A DNA stretch of 64,000 nt, from the NCBI RefSeq assembly GCF_905220565.1, contig NC_059415.1, positions 8,732,501 to 8,796,500 of the forward strand. Reading direction: 5' to 3'. A program made the position numbers and the translations under genes. Shown here piece by piece: positions 9,305-20,914 of this stretch (position 1 is its first letter; each line of letters opens with the position of its first letter). The notes beneath the pieces were generated by a model. It was not told the origin of the DNA and did no database searches. It saw only the letters and a list, made by a program, of their open reading frames with translations. The DNA comes from Melitaea cinxia. Its lineage: Eukaryota; Arthropoda; Insecta; Lepidoptera; Nymphalidae.

Positions 9305-10739
9305 TATATATATACAAAATAGTCAAACATAGTATAGCTATAATATACATCGTAAAATTGCGATTACATAGGCAGTAAAGTTTCCAAGAATTTCGTTTGT
9401 TAATGATAAATTAAAGTGATTATATAACAATAAGTAGAATTGACATGTTCCAGATAACTTCCTCCTAAGTTTGTTATCCGTCATCCGTGATCCGGGTAAC
9501 CAGACAGTTTGGGAAATGATCCTTTTATATATATGAAACTAACGATAACACCCAATTTTACTTGTTACAATTAACAAAATTAATTTTCTGCTTGTAAATA
9601 TTAATGTGTGTTATTTAATGTAAGATATTTTTATTTTTATTTTTTTTGGACCAGTGGCAATAGAATTATGAAAATTATTTCAGTTTTACTAAATAAATTA
9701 CCTAACAACAAAGTCAACCCTTCCCAATAGCTCTGGTCTCTTCCTTAAATCCTAAAATTCCTTTCTTCAATTTCACAAATGAAATCAACTAGTTAAAAAT
9801 ATATAAAAATGCATTGTTATAAAGATACAGAACTTTAAGAGTAAAGGCTTCCCGTATTTTTCATTTTGTGAGATGAAAGCACAGCCAGAGGCGTGCGAAA
9901 AAAGTGCACTAAAGGCGATCTTATAAGCAAAGAGCGATTCTGAGAACAAAGGGCATGGAAAATCACATTAAATAATTAATTAGTACGCATTAAATACGTA
10001 TATTTTTTATTATCTACATACCTACGCGTTGCGACACGTAGCAGCTTATAACGAGGCGACTACGAAATCCAGACGGGATTTAACTTTTCGGGTTAGTACT
10101 ATAAATTTCATACGTGAGTTGTTTAATTTTCTTAATATCTACGTTATTCGCTGAAGTTATGAGATACATTTATTAATAGAGTAAGCAGGCTTTAGTCTCT
10201 AGATATATATCAGCTTAAGTTTACTTTAGTTGACAACAACAGGTTTCTTAATAATGCTGTAAAAAATCATACATCGATCAATGAATAGTAGCAAAATATT
10301 ATATGATAATTAAACATATTATTGAAAAAAAAAAACAGATGTAAATTTTAGATTACATGAAATTTCTGTAAAGTTTGAAAACCCGTAGTTTGAGACAGAG
10401 CACATTCATCTTATCAAAAATTTATTCACTGCAGTCTTTCGAAGGCATAGTTAATTGGCAGTGTCTTGCTTGCACTCTATACCCGAGGGTAGTGGAAAAA
10501 CTTCTTGTTTTGTCGCAATTTATAATAAGTTTTAAAGTTAAAGCTTAAAAAAAGAACATGTTAAAATGTCTTAAAACTAATAAAATTTTTAAATTTCGTG
10601 AAAAATTAAAAGACTCTCAACACAGTGTTATTGAGGATTTTTTTTAGACAGACGTGATCTATATTTTATAAATGCGATTTATTTAGACATAGAAAGAAAT
10701 AAATAAATAAATATATACAACATACACACACAATCATCT
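9305..10739. other. AT-rich, nothing recognised except one repeat fragment
   Basis: Starts with the TA run next to element B. No frame over 60 codons. Confidence 0.5.
9885..9955 (+). repeat. acaaaggcgg repeat fragment
   Basis: gcactaaaggcgatcttataagcaaagagcgattct, a diverged member of the same set. Confidence 0.4.
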
Positions 10740-10946
10740 GTTCCTAAAGTAAGCAACATAATGCTTGTGTTATAGGTAACAGCTGACTGGTTTAGCTACA
10801 TTTGTTGTTTTCGATAAACATAGAAATAAATAATACCTAGATAAACAAATATATTATATATTACACCCAGACTCGGGGTGGGAATCGAACCCACAACCCC
10901 CGGAGCAGAAAGCAGGGTCACTACAAACTGCGCCAACGGGCTAGTC
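10740..10946 (-). mobile_element. tRNA-derived SINE (second family)
   Basis: On the minus strand it starts gactagcccgttggcgcagtt (box A TGGCGCAGTT) with box B GGTTCGATTCC at about 10878..10888. It ends in the cataacacaagc...gcttacttt tail that many lepidopteran SINEs carry. It has no folded acceptor stem, so it is not a tRNA gene. Confidence 0.8.
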
Positions 10947-11636
10947 AAAAAAAAATAGCTATTTTAGCTATGGGTAGGAATTTATGACTATTTGCTATTA
11001 GTATTTCGAATATAATGTATATCAATAATGTGTATATTGTGTATATGTGTATGTGTATGAGCGCGTGTATGATTTAGCTTGCAGTATATTCTGGTAATCT
11101 TTGTAAAGGATTGACATTTTTCTTTTTTTAACGCACTGACACACGTTTCAACTAGGCTTTAAAAGATCACGTCATATAGAGTTATCATTGACTCATTTGA
11201 CTGCAAAACAAATGCTCTATGGGTGCTGCATATTACGAGAAGAAATATATGCATGTACAAAACACTGCCATATAGTTGTGGGACAAATGAGCCACTTACT
11301 TTTTTATATTTCAAATACTTAGTATTCGAACCATTAGAGGGTTGACAAGCTACATTTCAAGAATTTGTAAGAAATCGAGATAAGACCGGCGTTCTTTTAC
11401 GTCTATAAATACTTGAAAAGCAAGAATTTCCTGCAACTGAGAGAGCTCATTGTGATTATATTTATTTGTAATCATTTTAGTTTACATATAAGTCACGCAG
11501 AAACTTTGCTGGGGAAACGTTTTTGACTTAAAGGTTTGAGTTAAGAAAATATCTTTGAGATACAAACTTAGTAATTACATTTAGTAAAGAAGCTTTCATT
11601 TTGGGATATTTTTAATCGATTTTATTAAGAGTAGTA
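10947..11636. other. nothing recognised
   Basis: A short (GT)n-like run at 11030..11070; otherwise no features. Confidence 0.45.
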
Positions 11637-11934
11637 ACTGAGGACACAGCTCACTGAGGTAGGGCACATCAGGAAAATAATCTGCTCAAAATATGGAGCA
11701 GCCGACTAGGGAAGTACTTCGACCTTACAGAAAATCAGAGCTAAATAATACTGCCGTCTTGCGGTGTTGTGTTCCTGTTGGTGAGTAAGGTGACCAGAGT
11801 TCCTGGTGGGGATTGGGGGTAGGGTTGGCAACGCGCCTGAAAAGCTTCTGGTGTTGAAGACGTATATGGGCTAAGGTAATCGCTTACCATCAGGTGAGCC
11901 GTACGCTTGTTTGCCGACACAGTTGTAAAAAAAA
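11637..11934 (+). mobile_element. retroposon of the gaggtagggcacagc family
   Basis: tgaggtagggcacatcagga ... aaaatatggagcagccgac ... ttgtgttcctgttggtgag ... tcgcttaccatcaggtgag ... ttgtttgccgaca then poly(A). A conserved roughly 270-bp unit ending in an A-run marks it as a LINE 3' end or SINE. Confidence 0.75.
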
Positions 11935-12035
11935 CCCCCGATCCTCACTCAATAATATAAAACTAGCTAAACGAACTATTTATGTAATAAACTACGTGAC
12001 AATAATAATACTTAATTATCTTGCAATGTAGCAAT

Positions 12036-12306
12036 TAGGTCGGCAAACAAGTGCACGACCCTCGCTGATGGTAAGTGGTTACCGAGGCCTATAGACATTT
12101 GTAAAACCAAAAGCAAGCACAGCCAGCGCGTTATTGATCCACAACTGAAACTCCCCCCACCCCCACCCAAGAGCTTTGTCCACCTTACTCATACAGGAAC
12201 ACAACACGGCTTGAGAGCAATGCTATTTACCTGTGATCGTCTGTAAAGTCGAGGTACTTCCCCAGACGGGCTACTCATATTTTAAGCTGGACATTTCCTG
12301 TTATGC
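12036..12306 (-). mobile_element. retroposon of the gaggtagggcacagc family
   Basis: Reverse-complement copy beginning aggtcggcaaacaagtgcac; diverged at the far end. Confidence 0.7.
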
Positions 12307-12356
12307 GCCTATCTAGATAAAAGATGGATATCATAGGTAGTAAGAAATACTTTTAG

Positions 12357-12688
12357 TGCTGTGTGGCTACGGCACTAAAGAATTTAGCCACCCCCTCTCT
12401 TCCCGTGGGTGTCGTAAGAGGCGACTAAGGGATAACAAGGTTCCACAACCACCTTGGAACTTAAGAAGCCGACCGATGGCGGGATAACCATCCAAATGCT
12501 GGTTTGAAATACACAGGCCGAAGACGGGCAGCAGCGTCTTCGGTGCGACAAAGCCAGTAGTGCGGTCACCAACCCGCCTGCCCAGCGTGGTGACTATGGG
12601 CAAAACACATTAGATCACGTTATTTTTGGCGTAAACTTGTGGAGGCCTATGTCCAGCAGTGGACTGTATAGGCTGTAATGATGAAGAA
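12357..12688 (+). mobile_element. LINE 3'-end copy (cagcagcgtcttcgg family)
   Basis: Begins tgtggctacggcactaaag, contains cttcccgtgggtgtcgtaag, gaagacgggcagcagcgtct and ggcctatgtccagcagtgg, and ends ggctgtaatgatgaag. No coding. Confidence 0.78.
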
Positions 12689-12814
12689 ATACTTTTGATA
12701 AAATACTTTAATTGATTTTGCAGTCCGTGGTCATCAGTAAGTAAGCACACAGTTAAGACAACCAGTACCACGACAGGTTTGTGATCTAATTTTAAAACTT
12801 TTCATTCTTACTGA

Positions 12815-13416
12815 CGTTCTAAAAAAGGAGGAGATTCTCAATTCGACTGTATTTTTTTTTTATGTATGTGTCATCAGAACTTTTAACTGGGTGGAGCGAT
12901 TTCGACAAATTTTCTTTTAATCGAAAGGTGGTGTGTGCCAATTGGTCCCATTTAAATTTATTTGAGATCTAACAACTACTTTTCGAGCTATATCTAATAA
13001 TGCGTTTTTACTTGACGCTTTTTTCGTCGACCTACGTTGTATTATACCGCATAACTTTCTACTGGATGTACCGATTTTGATAATTCTTTTTTTGTTGGAA
13101 AGAAGATATCCCTAGTTTAGTACTATGATAAGGAAACCAGGATCTGATGATGGGATCCCAGAGAAATCGAAGGAAACTCTTGAAAATCCGTAATAACTTT
13201 TTACTGGGTGTACCGATTTTGATAATTTTTAATTTAATCGAAAGCTGATGTTTATCATGTGGTCACATATAAATTTTATCGAGATCTGATAACTACTTTT
13301 TGAGTAATCTTTGATAACGCGTAGTTGCTTGACTATTTTTTTGTCGATCTACGTTGTATTACTTGTCGATGTAATTGAAGTCGGTTTTTTTTTCGTTTGC
13401 GAGCAAACACAATTAT
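12815..13416 (+). repeat. AACCGACTTC-family repeat
   Basis: Starts at taaaaaaggaggagattctc and ends ttgaagtcggtttttttttc then GTTTGCGAGCAAAC, a 6-bp hairpin. Inside, a unit of about 200 bp (tgtaccgattttgataattt ... ttttcgtcgacctacgttg) is repeated up to three times, diverged. No coding. Related copies are in either orientation across the window. Confidence 0.8.
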
Positions 13417-13440
13417 TTGAACGTAAGATGTGATATTTTC

Positions 13441-13702
13441 AGCGAATTCACCAACTTCAGCGAAGTCATCAACTTCAGCGAAGTCATCAACTTCAGCGAA
13501 GTCATCAACTTCAGCGGATCCAACTGCAGCTTCAGCAAGCCCTGGACATACGATACCATCAACTGGACCTCCTCCACAAAACAATACAACTGCTAATACT
13601 ACACAAACTAACACCACAACTGTTGATTGTACGAATCCTAAAAACATTACTTGTAACTGTACGACTGATAAAACCAACATAACTAGTCACCTGGCCACCT
13701 GA
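13441..13702 (+). CDS. possible last exon of a Ser/Thr-rich secreted protein
   Basis: An open frame that follows a plausible acceptor (gatattttcag|cg) and ends at TGA. It has no ATG at its start, which fits an exon more than a whole gene. It encodes four 6-residue repeats (SAKSST-like, from an 18-bp repeat at 13450..13515), a Pro/Ala part, and a tail rich in Asn-X-Thr sites (NTT, NIT, NCT) with two Cys, as in mucin-like or heavily glycosylated proteins. It is wedged between a repeat and a retroposon fragment and no other exon was found, so it may be an orphan exon or chance. Confidence 0.3.
13450..13516. repeat. 18-bp tandem repeat
   Basis: About 3.7 copies of caacttcagcgaagtcat. 18 bp keeps frames open on both strands. 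Confidence 0.85.
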
Positions 13703-13788
13703 GCACAGGAATATAACACCGCTTGAGAGCAATGTTGTTTGTATGCAAACTTCTGTAACTACTTCCTTTGTCGGGCTGCTACAAATTT
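13692..13788 (-). repeat. retroposon fragment (gaggtagggcacagc family)
   Basis: gcacaggaatataacaccgc ... acttctgtaactactt ... tcgggctgct matches the middle of the family; both ends are absent. Confidence 0.6.
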
Positions 13789-13789
13789 A

Positions 13790-14141
13790 TCCAAAAAATA
13801 CAAAAACGAACTACCACTTTTGTGCAGAAGTTTGAGTAAACTTTTTGTACAGTAAGAAAATTTATTACGAAGATTAAAACCTCAGTACTCTGATTGAGAC
13901 TTACCTATCCCATTCAATAAATTTTCTTCGATCATTTCGATAATGAAAGTACGTCTTAGTCCAATAAATCCGTTTCATCGTCTTATTTGAGAATTGTCGG
14001 ATTCTTAAGCAGATTATGTAGCTTCAGTAAATTACAAATTATTTCAATATATAAATATAAAATTGCGATATCAGAATTGATATTATAACCTAAATATGCA
14101 TACTTGCCCTAAAAGCTTTTCATAATAAAATTAATCATTAA
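13790..14141. other. nothing recognised
   Basis: AT-rich, no long frames. Confidence 0.45.
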
Positions 14142-14484
14142 TACGCCTGTAATATCCCACTACTGAGCACATAGGCCTCTTTGCGTATGTAGGAGAAGGA
14201 TCAGAGCCTAATCCACCACGCTGCTCCAATGCGGGTTGGGGGATATATTCCTTACTATGAGTAACGATCGCTATCAGGTGTACATGATAACAACCGGGAC
14301 TGACTGCTAAACGTGCTCTTAGAGGCACAGTGAGGAGACCCACACGGACTGCACAAACACCCAGATCACGGCAAACACCTGTATGGCCAATACAAATGTT
14401 TGTCATGTGCGGGGATCGAACCCGCAACCGCCAGCGCAACAGGTACAATCCATGGCTGTAACCGTTGCGCCAACTCGGCGTCAC
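14142..14484 (-). mobile_element. tRNA-derived SINE
   Basis: On the minus strand gtgacgccgagttggcgcaac (box A) and GCGGGTTCGATCCCCGC (box B) start a 340-bp body shared with 7217, 31889 and 56303. The long open frame across it is a by-product of this conserved body. Confidence 0.88.
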
Positions 14485-14489
14485 TTTAC

Positions 14490-14957
14490 TGGATATTAAA
14501 GCTTTTATTTTCTAATAGTTAGTGAAAATATTTGTAAAAAACGTATTTATGGTTACCTTAATTAAAAATCTCCAAGCATAATAAACCGCAAATGGTTTGG
14601 GACAAGATAAAACATGTATTTAAATACTTAAGAATAATTTTAGTCGTGGGTCGCCCATTCCTGTTTACCATGTTTTCCCCGCTTATTGTCACAAATAATA
14701 TAATTTATGGCTCTTCAAACATTTTAGAAAATAGTTCTATATAATAACATAAAATATCTTTTAAAACTTTATCTTTAAAAGTATATATTTTTATTTAAAA
14801 AATAAGTCGTTTATGAAATTTCGAAGTCTAAAATCGTACAAATGATATAATTGTAGAGAAAATAAGATACAATCGGCAAGTGTATGTTAAAAGACTTTCT
14901 GCTGCGTTTTGTAGACAAAGCATATTATTTTCGTATTTTTTAACAGACAATATCTAA
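14490..14957. other. nothing recognised
   Basis: AT-rich, no long frames. Confidence 0.45.
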
Positions 14958-15362
14958 CTTCAAAAGGAGGTTACTTAATTCGACCGTATATATATATGTG
15001 TGTTCGGGGATAACTTCGTCGTTTATGAACCGATTTTGATAATTCTTTTTTTTTTTATTGGAAAGGAGATATCCTAATTGTGGTACCATGATAAGTAAAC
15101 CAGGATCTGATGATGAGGTCCCAGAGAAATCAAGCGAAACCCTCGAAAATCCGCATAACTTTTTATTGGGTGTACCGATTTTGATGATTTTTTAACTTAA
15201 TCGAAAGGTCTGGTCTAAATTTCATCGAGATCTGATTACAACTTTTGGAGTAATCTTTGATAATGCGTATTTACTTGACCATTTTTTCGTCTACCTACGT
15301 TGTATTACCTGTCAATGTAATTGAAGTCGGTTTTTTTTTCGTTTGCCAGCAAACACAATTAT
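14958..15362 (+). repeat. AACCGACTTC-family repeat
   Basis: Shorter copy with two internal units. Ends ttgaagtcggtttttttttc, then gtttgccagcaaac (the hairpin loop differs). Confidence 0.78.
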
Positions 15363-15454
15363 CAAGAGAGAATTACATTCTGAAATCGACTCAAACTATT
15401 ATCTAGTTTTATCTGATAAATTTAATCGTTTATAGCACATATCTAGTTCACTGC

Positions 15455-15540
15455 AGTGCATCTATACAAATAAATTAAATTGAGAGTGTCTGTTTGTAAT
15501 ATTAAAATAACCGCTTTTTACTAAATTCGTGTATCGCGGA
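15455..15540 (+). repeat. Helitron-like family 1 fragment
   Basis: atctatacaaataaattaaa... then tgtctgtttgtaatattaaa match the 5' 80 bp of family 1; the rest is absent. Confidence 0.6.
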
Positions 15541-15986
15541 CACAGCTCGTCGATAGTAAAAAAACACAAAACAAAAAAGTTTTATTGTTTTATTAATGAT
15601 TTATCTGGAGTAAAAACGTTGTTCTAAAACTTGTAAAAAGTCCATAATCGAATATCTCTATTTTTTTCTTACATATTGTTAATTCCATGTTACGATCAAC
15701 GTGGTAATATTTCATACAACTTACTAAAGTGTTTATGCAGAACATATCACTGTAGTTCTACGAAATTGAATCTGTGAACCCGTAATTCCTAGTTGCTAAT
15801 AATAAAATTTTGATTTAAATAAAATTACTCAATCGAAAAGATGGGCAAATAGAAATACAAATCTTATCAGTTTATGAAAAGAAACACATTTCAAAAAAAT
15901 AAATAAAAAAATATCACCTTATACCGCCTTCAATCAGAGTGACTCCGTTTGTGAAAATCACGAGAAATACAATTAATTACATTTTT

Positions 15987-16608
15987 AACCGACTTCCAAA
16001 AAAGGAGGAGGTTCTCAATTCGACTGTATTTTTTTGTTTTTTTTGTTTTTATGTATGATACATCAGAACTTTTCACCGGGTAGACCGATTTCGACAAATT
16101 TTGTTTTAATCGAAAGGTGGTATGTGGCAATTGGTCCCATTTAAATTTATTTGAGATCTAACAACTACTTTTCGAGTTATATCTAATAATGTGTTTTTAC
16201 TTGACGCTTTTTTCGTCGACCTACGTTGTATTATACCGCATAACTTTCTACTGGATGTACCGATTTTGATAATTCTTTATTTGTTGGAAAGGGGATATCC
16301 CTAGTTTGGTACCGTGATAAGGAAACTAGGATCTGATGATGGGATCCTAGAGGAATCGAGGGAAAATCTCGAAAATCCGTAATAACTTTTAACTGGGTGT
16401 ACCGATTTTAATAATTTTTAATTTAATCGAAAGCTGATGTTTATCATGTGGTCACATATAAACTTTATCGAGATCTGATAACTACTTTTTGAGTAATCTT
16501 TGATAACGCGTAGTTGCTTGACTATTTTTTCGTCGATCTACGTTGTTTTACTTGTCGATGTAATTGAAGTCGGTTTTTTTTTTTCGTTTGCGAGCAAACA
16601 CAATTATT
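15987..16608 (+). repeat. AACCGACTTC-family repeat
   Basis: Complete copy from aaccgacttccaaaaaagga to gagcaaacacaattatta, with three internal units. Confidence 0.82.
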
Positions 16609-16788
16609 AGCTTAAGAATACACTTAAACAGATATAAGTAGATTAAACACTAAAATATTCACTATTTATACAAAACCACACAAGCGACAGGATTAGTTAA
16701 ATCCTGTTAATTAAATCTAGAATACTTAGACAAACGGAACTTCGGTTTCAGCAAGCAAACGCAGTTTAGGTTGAGTGTTTATTAAATA

Positions 16789-16987
16789 CTAGCGGTCCGA
16801 TCCGGCTTCGCACGGTTGCAAAAACTAACAGCATTTTTCTACTATATTATACATGTATTATATCTATAAACCTTTCTCTGGAATCACTCTACTTACTAAA
16901 GAAAAGGGCTTCAAAATCCGTTACGTAGTTTAAAAGACCTAAGCATATAGACAGCGAGAACCGACTTTGTTTAATACTATGTAATGA
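16789..16987 (-). mobile_element. Helitron-like element (family 3)
   Basis: On the minus strand A|TCATTACATAGTATT...CTAG|T, 199 bp, noncoding. Related partial copies lie at 40874..41037 and 43950..44127. Confidence 0.7.
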
Positions 16988-17032
16988 TTAGAATTAACTA
17001 AATTTAAAATTATATTACCACTATATTAACTT

Positions 17033-17311
17033 AGTAGGGCACAGCAGGAATTTCCGCTCAAAATATGGAGCAGCCCGACTGGGGTAGTACCTCGACCTTA
17101 CAGAAGATAACAGCAAAATAATACTGTTTTCAAGCAGTATTGTGTTCCTGTTGGTGAGTAAGGTGAGAGCTCCTGGGGGGATTGGGGATTGGGTCGGCAA
17201 CGCGCTTGCGATGCTGCTGGTGTTGCAGGCGTCTATAAGCTACGGTAATCGCTTACCATCAGGTGAGCCGTACGCTTGTTTGCCGACCTAGTGACATAAA
17301 AAAAAAAAAAA
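17033..17311 (+). mobile_element. retroposon of the gaggtagggcacagc family
   Basis: Well-kept copy: ttagtagggcacagcaggaa to gtttgccgacctagtgacat, then 14 A. Confidence 0.78.
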
Positions 17312-17319
17312 ACATAAAT

Positions 17320-19000
17320 TGTAGCGTAATGTCAAAAAGCCAGCCGATTCGAAGAGAAGGCTTCTGATTGAATTCTATTTTCTATTATAGTAATGTTGAG
17401 AGTTTGTTTATTCTGCTTGAAAATCGAGACTTGAAATTTAGGCTTAAGCAATTAATTAGATTTGTTAATAATAGTAATACTCTGTATGTTAGACCATTAA
17501 AAGAAACAAAAAATAATAACATAAAATGAAAGATGTACGTACAAAGGCGGTCGATCTCTTCCACACATCCTTTGGGTATAGGACGACATAATCGTAAAAA
17601 CTGCGGTTTTTCCTTTGTTCCTATTTCACTAGGATGTTTATAGGCTTGTAAAAAATGTCATAACATGACTTATAGAATGATTATTAAAAACATAATCAAT
17701 TAGCATTAACAAAATTAGTAATCATGTAACCTGTGGCCATGACCTCTATAAGACTTAGTCTAGAAGTCCATTATGATAAGAGTTATAACCTTGATTACCT
17801 TAAATTAATGTAATTGTACTTATACAAACTTTAAATTAAAACATTTATGTTGACAGCTATGCAGCATATTTTTACTTTACCTTTGTACCGCTTTGAGCCA
17901 TGTCTGTTACTTTTGTGCCTGGATTGCTAACTAGAGCGTAAGTCGTTTAAGTAATCAAAATGAGTTTTTAGGATTATTAAAGACATTTCAAAGCGTCTTA
18001 GTGCACCGAACTACATGCGAAATGTCGTTTGTTATAAGAGGTACAGTCCAGTAACCAAGCAAAGGGTACATTGAAATATATACCAGCTAACCTCTTGAGG
18101 TTGCAAGCACGTAAGTCCGGAAGCTTGAATGTGCACAAGTGCTTTTACTCGTTGACAAACAAAAATTGACGTCAGTTTATACATATCGTCCTCCAGTTTT
18201 AGAATTCAGTTGAAATCGGAAACGAGGCAAATTCATTAATTATGAAAAGGAATATAATTAAGTAACAATCACTATAATAATTATTTTATTCTAACAATAA
18301 CCTTAACCAAGCTATTTATGAATCTCGACCACTTAGAAATGAACAATGCTTATGTCCAAGACACGCTACCTTTAGCCGTTTGTATGCTTCTGAAATTGTT
18401 AACAATAGTATTATTATGTATTATCTAGTTAGCAATAGTTTGAGTATACGTTGGAAGTATTTTCGCCTTGGAAAAAATCTTGTTTTTTTTTGTGTTACTT
18501 ATTATCGACTATTCAGAAAGTATACAGGCCATTGTCACACAAGCCCAATTTACGCTAAGTTCAATTTACGTGTTGTGTTACGATATCAATACATATTTTT
18601 AGGTTTAATGTTTCTATATGTACTTACAAACGAATGTTAATAATGTAGGGCGTTTGTGGTTGTATATTTGAACCTCATATATTTACATTTCATCCTACTT
18701 ATGGCTATTGAGACGTTTATTTTCATTTTATTTGCCTTTTTGCAAAGAAGAAACTTTTTGCCATGTGCGGTCGAGCTTACTCGCTTCTTTGGTCAAAGAA
18801 GGGTTCATTGTAAGTCATGTTTATACATATGTATGGATATTCCAATTTACATAATGTTACAGACGGAAACAGAGCGCAACATTTTCAAACACATGTAGTA
18901 TGTATTCATTCGCAGTAGTCTAAAAGGTTTTTATTAAATATGGCGTTAGTTTTGTTTCTTAGTAAGAAATAAATATTAAATTACAACATTTTTACAACTT
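17320..19000. other. mostly unrecognised
   Basis: Frames of 80-86 codons at 18380..18640 and 18656..18898 have no motif, no repeats and AT-driven composition (Leu, Tyr, Phe, Ile). Confidence 0.45.
17533..17600 (+). repeat. acaaaggcgg repeat fragment
   Basis: gtacaaaggcggtcgatctc and tttgggtataggacgaca. Confidence 0.5.
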
Positions 19001-19009
19001 TTTTTCATT

Positions 19010-19185
19010 AGGAACTCCACTCGATGAAACGCGTTGCATCGCAGCTCGACGTAGTTAAACGTCGACAGAGCAGATTTTCCTAATAATAGGTACTAAAACA
19101 CACGGTAGGATTCAGCGCGGCCCACACCGAATGCACATGCACATCGAACGCAGCGCAATACGTTGGTCGTTAACGCGAATTTGAA
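19010..19185. other. CpG-richer block
   Basis: cgatgaaacgcgttgcatcg, gctcgacgtagttaaacgtc, cgaacgcagcgcaatacgtt; clearly more CG than the DNA around it. Could be regulatory or a repeat remnant; no frame. Confidence 0.3.
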
Positions 19186-20675
19186 TTAAAAAAATATAAA
19201 ATACTAATAATAAGATGTTTTTAATGTCTGACAATTAATTTTACACTACAATATTGACGCAATAGTACTTTAGTAGAACGTACAAATTTTTATAACATTA
19301 ATTAATTCAAAAGAGTGAATGATTTGTAAATTTCGTCTGTCTCACTCTAACGGTAACAAATAGTACTGAGCATGAAGAGCACAGATATATGAATGACATT
19401 ATTTTTATTGCAATAAAGCTGACGGATTTAACTGATTCCTTGAAACATCTGGCTGATTTTTTGAAACATCTGACAAAGGAAAGTCGCTTACCTTCCATTT
19501 CAGGAAAAAACGTAGTTTATCTCTTCAAAACCAATTTAATTCACGTATAGTGCCGTACACTACCGTAGTTTGATGGCAACTAAACTTTAATCAAGTCTAA
19601 ACCACTGAAAAAGCAAAAAAGTATGTGGTTTTATAGACATGGCTGATGGCACAATAGTCGTGTCATCAACTTCTATGGCGATTGACACGCCAGTCGTGTC
19701 AAAGAAAATTTGTTCACAGCCTTAGCGAAAAGTTTTCGAAAATGGGAGCGCAATGTATGGCGTAGAAACGTTCATCAGTTTTATAACGGCGTAAGTTTTT
19801 TATAAAATATTCTGTTGTAAAAGCAAAATAATTCGTGTATAAATTTTATCTTTTTGTTTCACTCCCGTTTGTGTGAATTATTCCTTAAATAAATTCCGTA
19901 GCTTCTTGAAAAATTCCCCAGCGCAGGTTTTTTTGCGGAATGCAGTAACGTTTTCTCGGCTTTTATTAAAATACCATTGCTTTTTATTAGTGTAATATGC
20001 AACAATTTGCTAAATAATTTATTATTAGCTTCTTTACTTCATTGTTTATTATTATTGACTTGAGTTATTTTAACAACAATTCAAATTCATCAAAATTTAT
20101 TTTCTCTATTCGTAGTTGACACTTTTTTGTAAGTTAGCATATTGTTATTTTTCTTATGTCATTTCAAATGTACAATAAAGTGATAAATAAAATTCAAACC
20201 GGAAGTGGAATAGCTTCCAAATATAACATATAACCTGTACGTAAATCTTCCCCGAATTCAGCCTCAGAATTTCAGCCCAATCAATTCTTAAGCTTGAACT
20301 ACATACTGAGTAAAGTAACACAGTACTTGACACTCATATAGACCTCAATTCTTTGAATGGTAAAGCAATGACATTCACTCCTATATATTATATCGTTATT
20401 ATTAAAATAATTTTAAAAAATCTATTTTTTTAGTTTTAATATTTCAAACAAAATGCGAACGTGCAAGTTTCGTTTTAAAAAATAGCTCAGTTGAAAATTT
20501 CACAGGCTTTTTTATCATTCGCGGAATATTACTATATATAAGTTCCAAACGATTTCGTTGACCTTGTTAAAAAAATGCAACGAAGTTTTGCGACTACCAT
20601 TTTATTCCAACCGTCGCTAACTAACGTACAAAAATATATTTAATTTCTTCTACTATAGATGGAGCAAGGTTTTTT
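19186..20675. other. nothing recognised
   Basis: AT-rich. At 19655..19700 acaatagtcgtgtcatcaac and cgccagtcgtgtcaaagaa form an imperfect direct repeat. Confidence 0.4.
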
Positions 20676-20911
20676 TTTTTTAAATATACAACTAGGTCGG
20701 TAAACAAGCGTACGACTAACCTCCAGACGCCTGTAAAACTAGAAGCATTACAAGCACATTGCCGACCCTACCTCCAACTCCCCGAGGAGCTCTGTTCACC
20801 TTACTTACCAACAGAACTATTTCGCTGTGATCTTCTATAAGGTCTAGGTGCTACTGCAGTCGGACTGCTCCATATTTTTAGCAGAAAATTTCCTGATGTG
20901 CCCTACCTCAG
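20676..20911 (-). mobile_element. retroposon of the gaggtagggcacagc family
   Basis: Starts with a T-run (poly(A) on the minus strand), then actaggtcggtaaacaagcg, and ends gatgtgccctacctcagc. Confidence 0.75.
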
Positions 20912-20914
20912 CTA

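Noticed and set aside
10870..10946. tRNA gene on the minus strand
   Set aside because: Box A and B are present, but there is no acceptor stem and a SINE tail follows.
13142..13190. Second hammerhead at ctgatgatgggatccc
   Set aside because: No GAAAC at the needed distance with a pairable stem II, and no stem I; the motif is just part of the AACCGACTTC repeat.
14131..14484. 117-codon minus frame
   Set aside because: Lies entirely in a tRNA-derived SINE; similar frames appear in every SINE copy.
18380..18898. Two adjacent frames of 80-86 codons
   Set aside because: Hydrophobic composition expected from AT-rich DNA; no start context, motif or splice partners.
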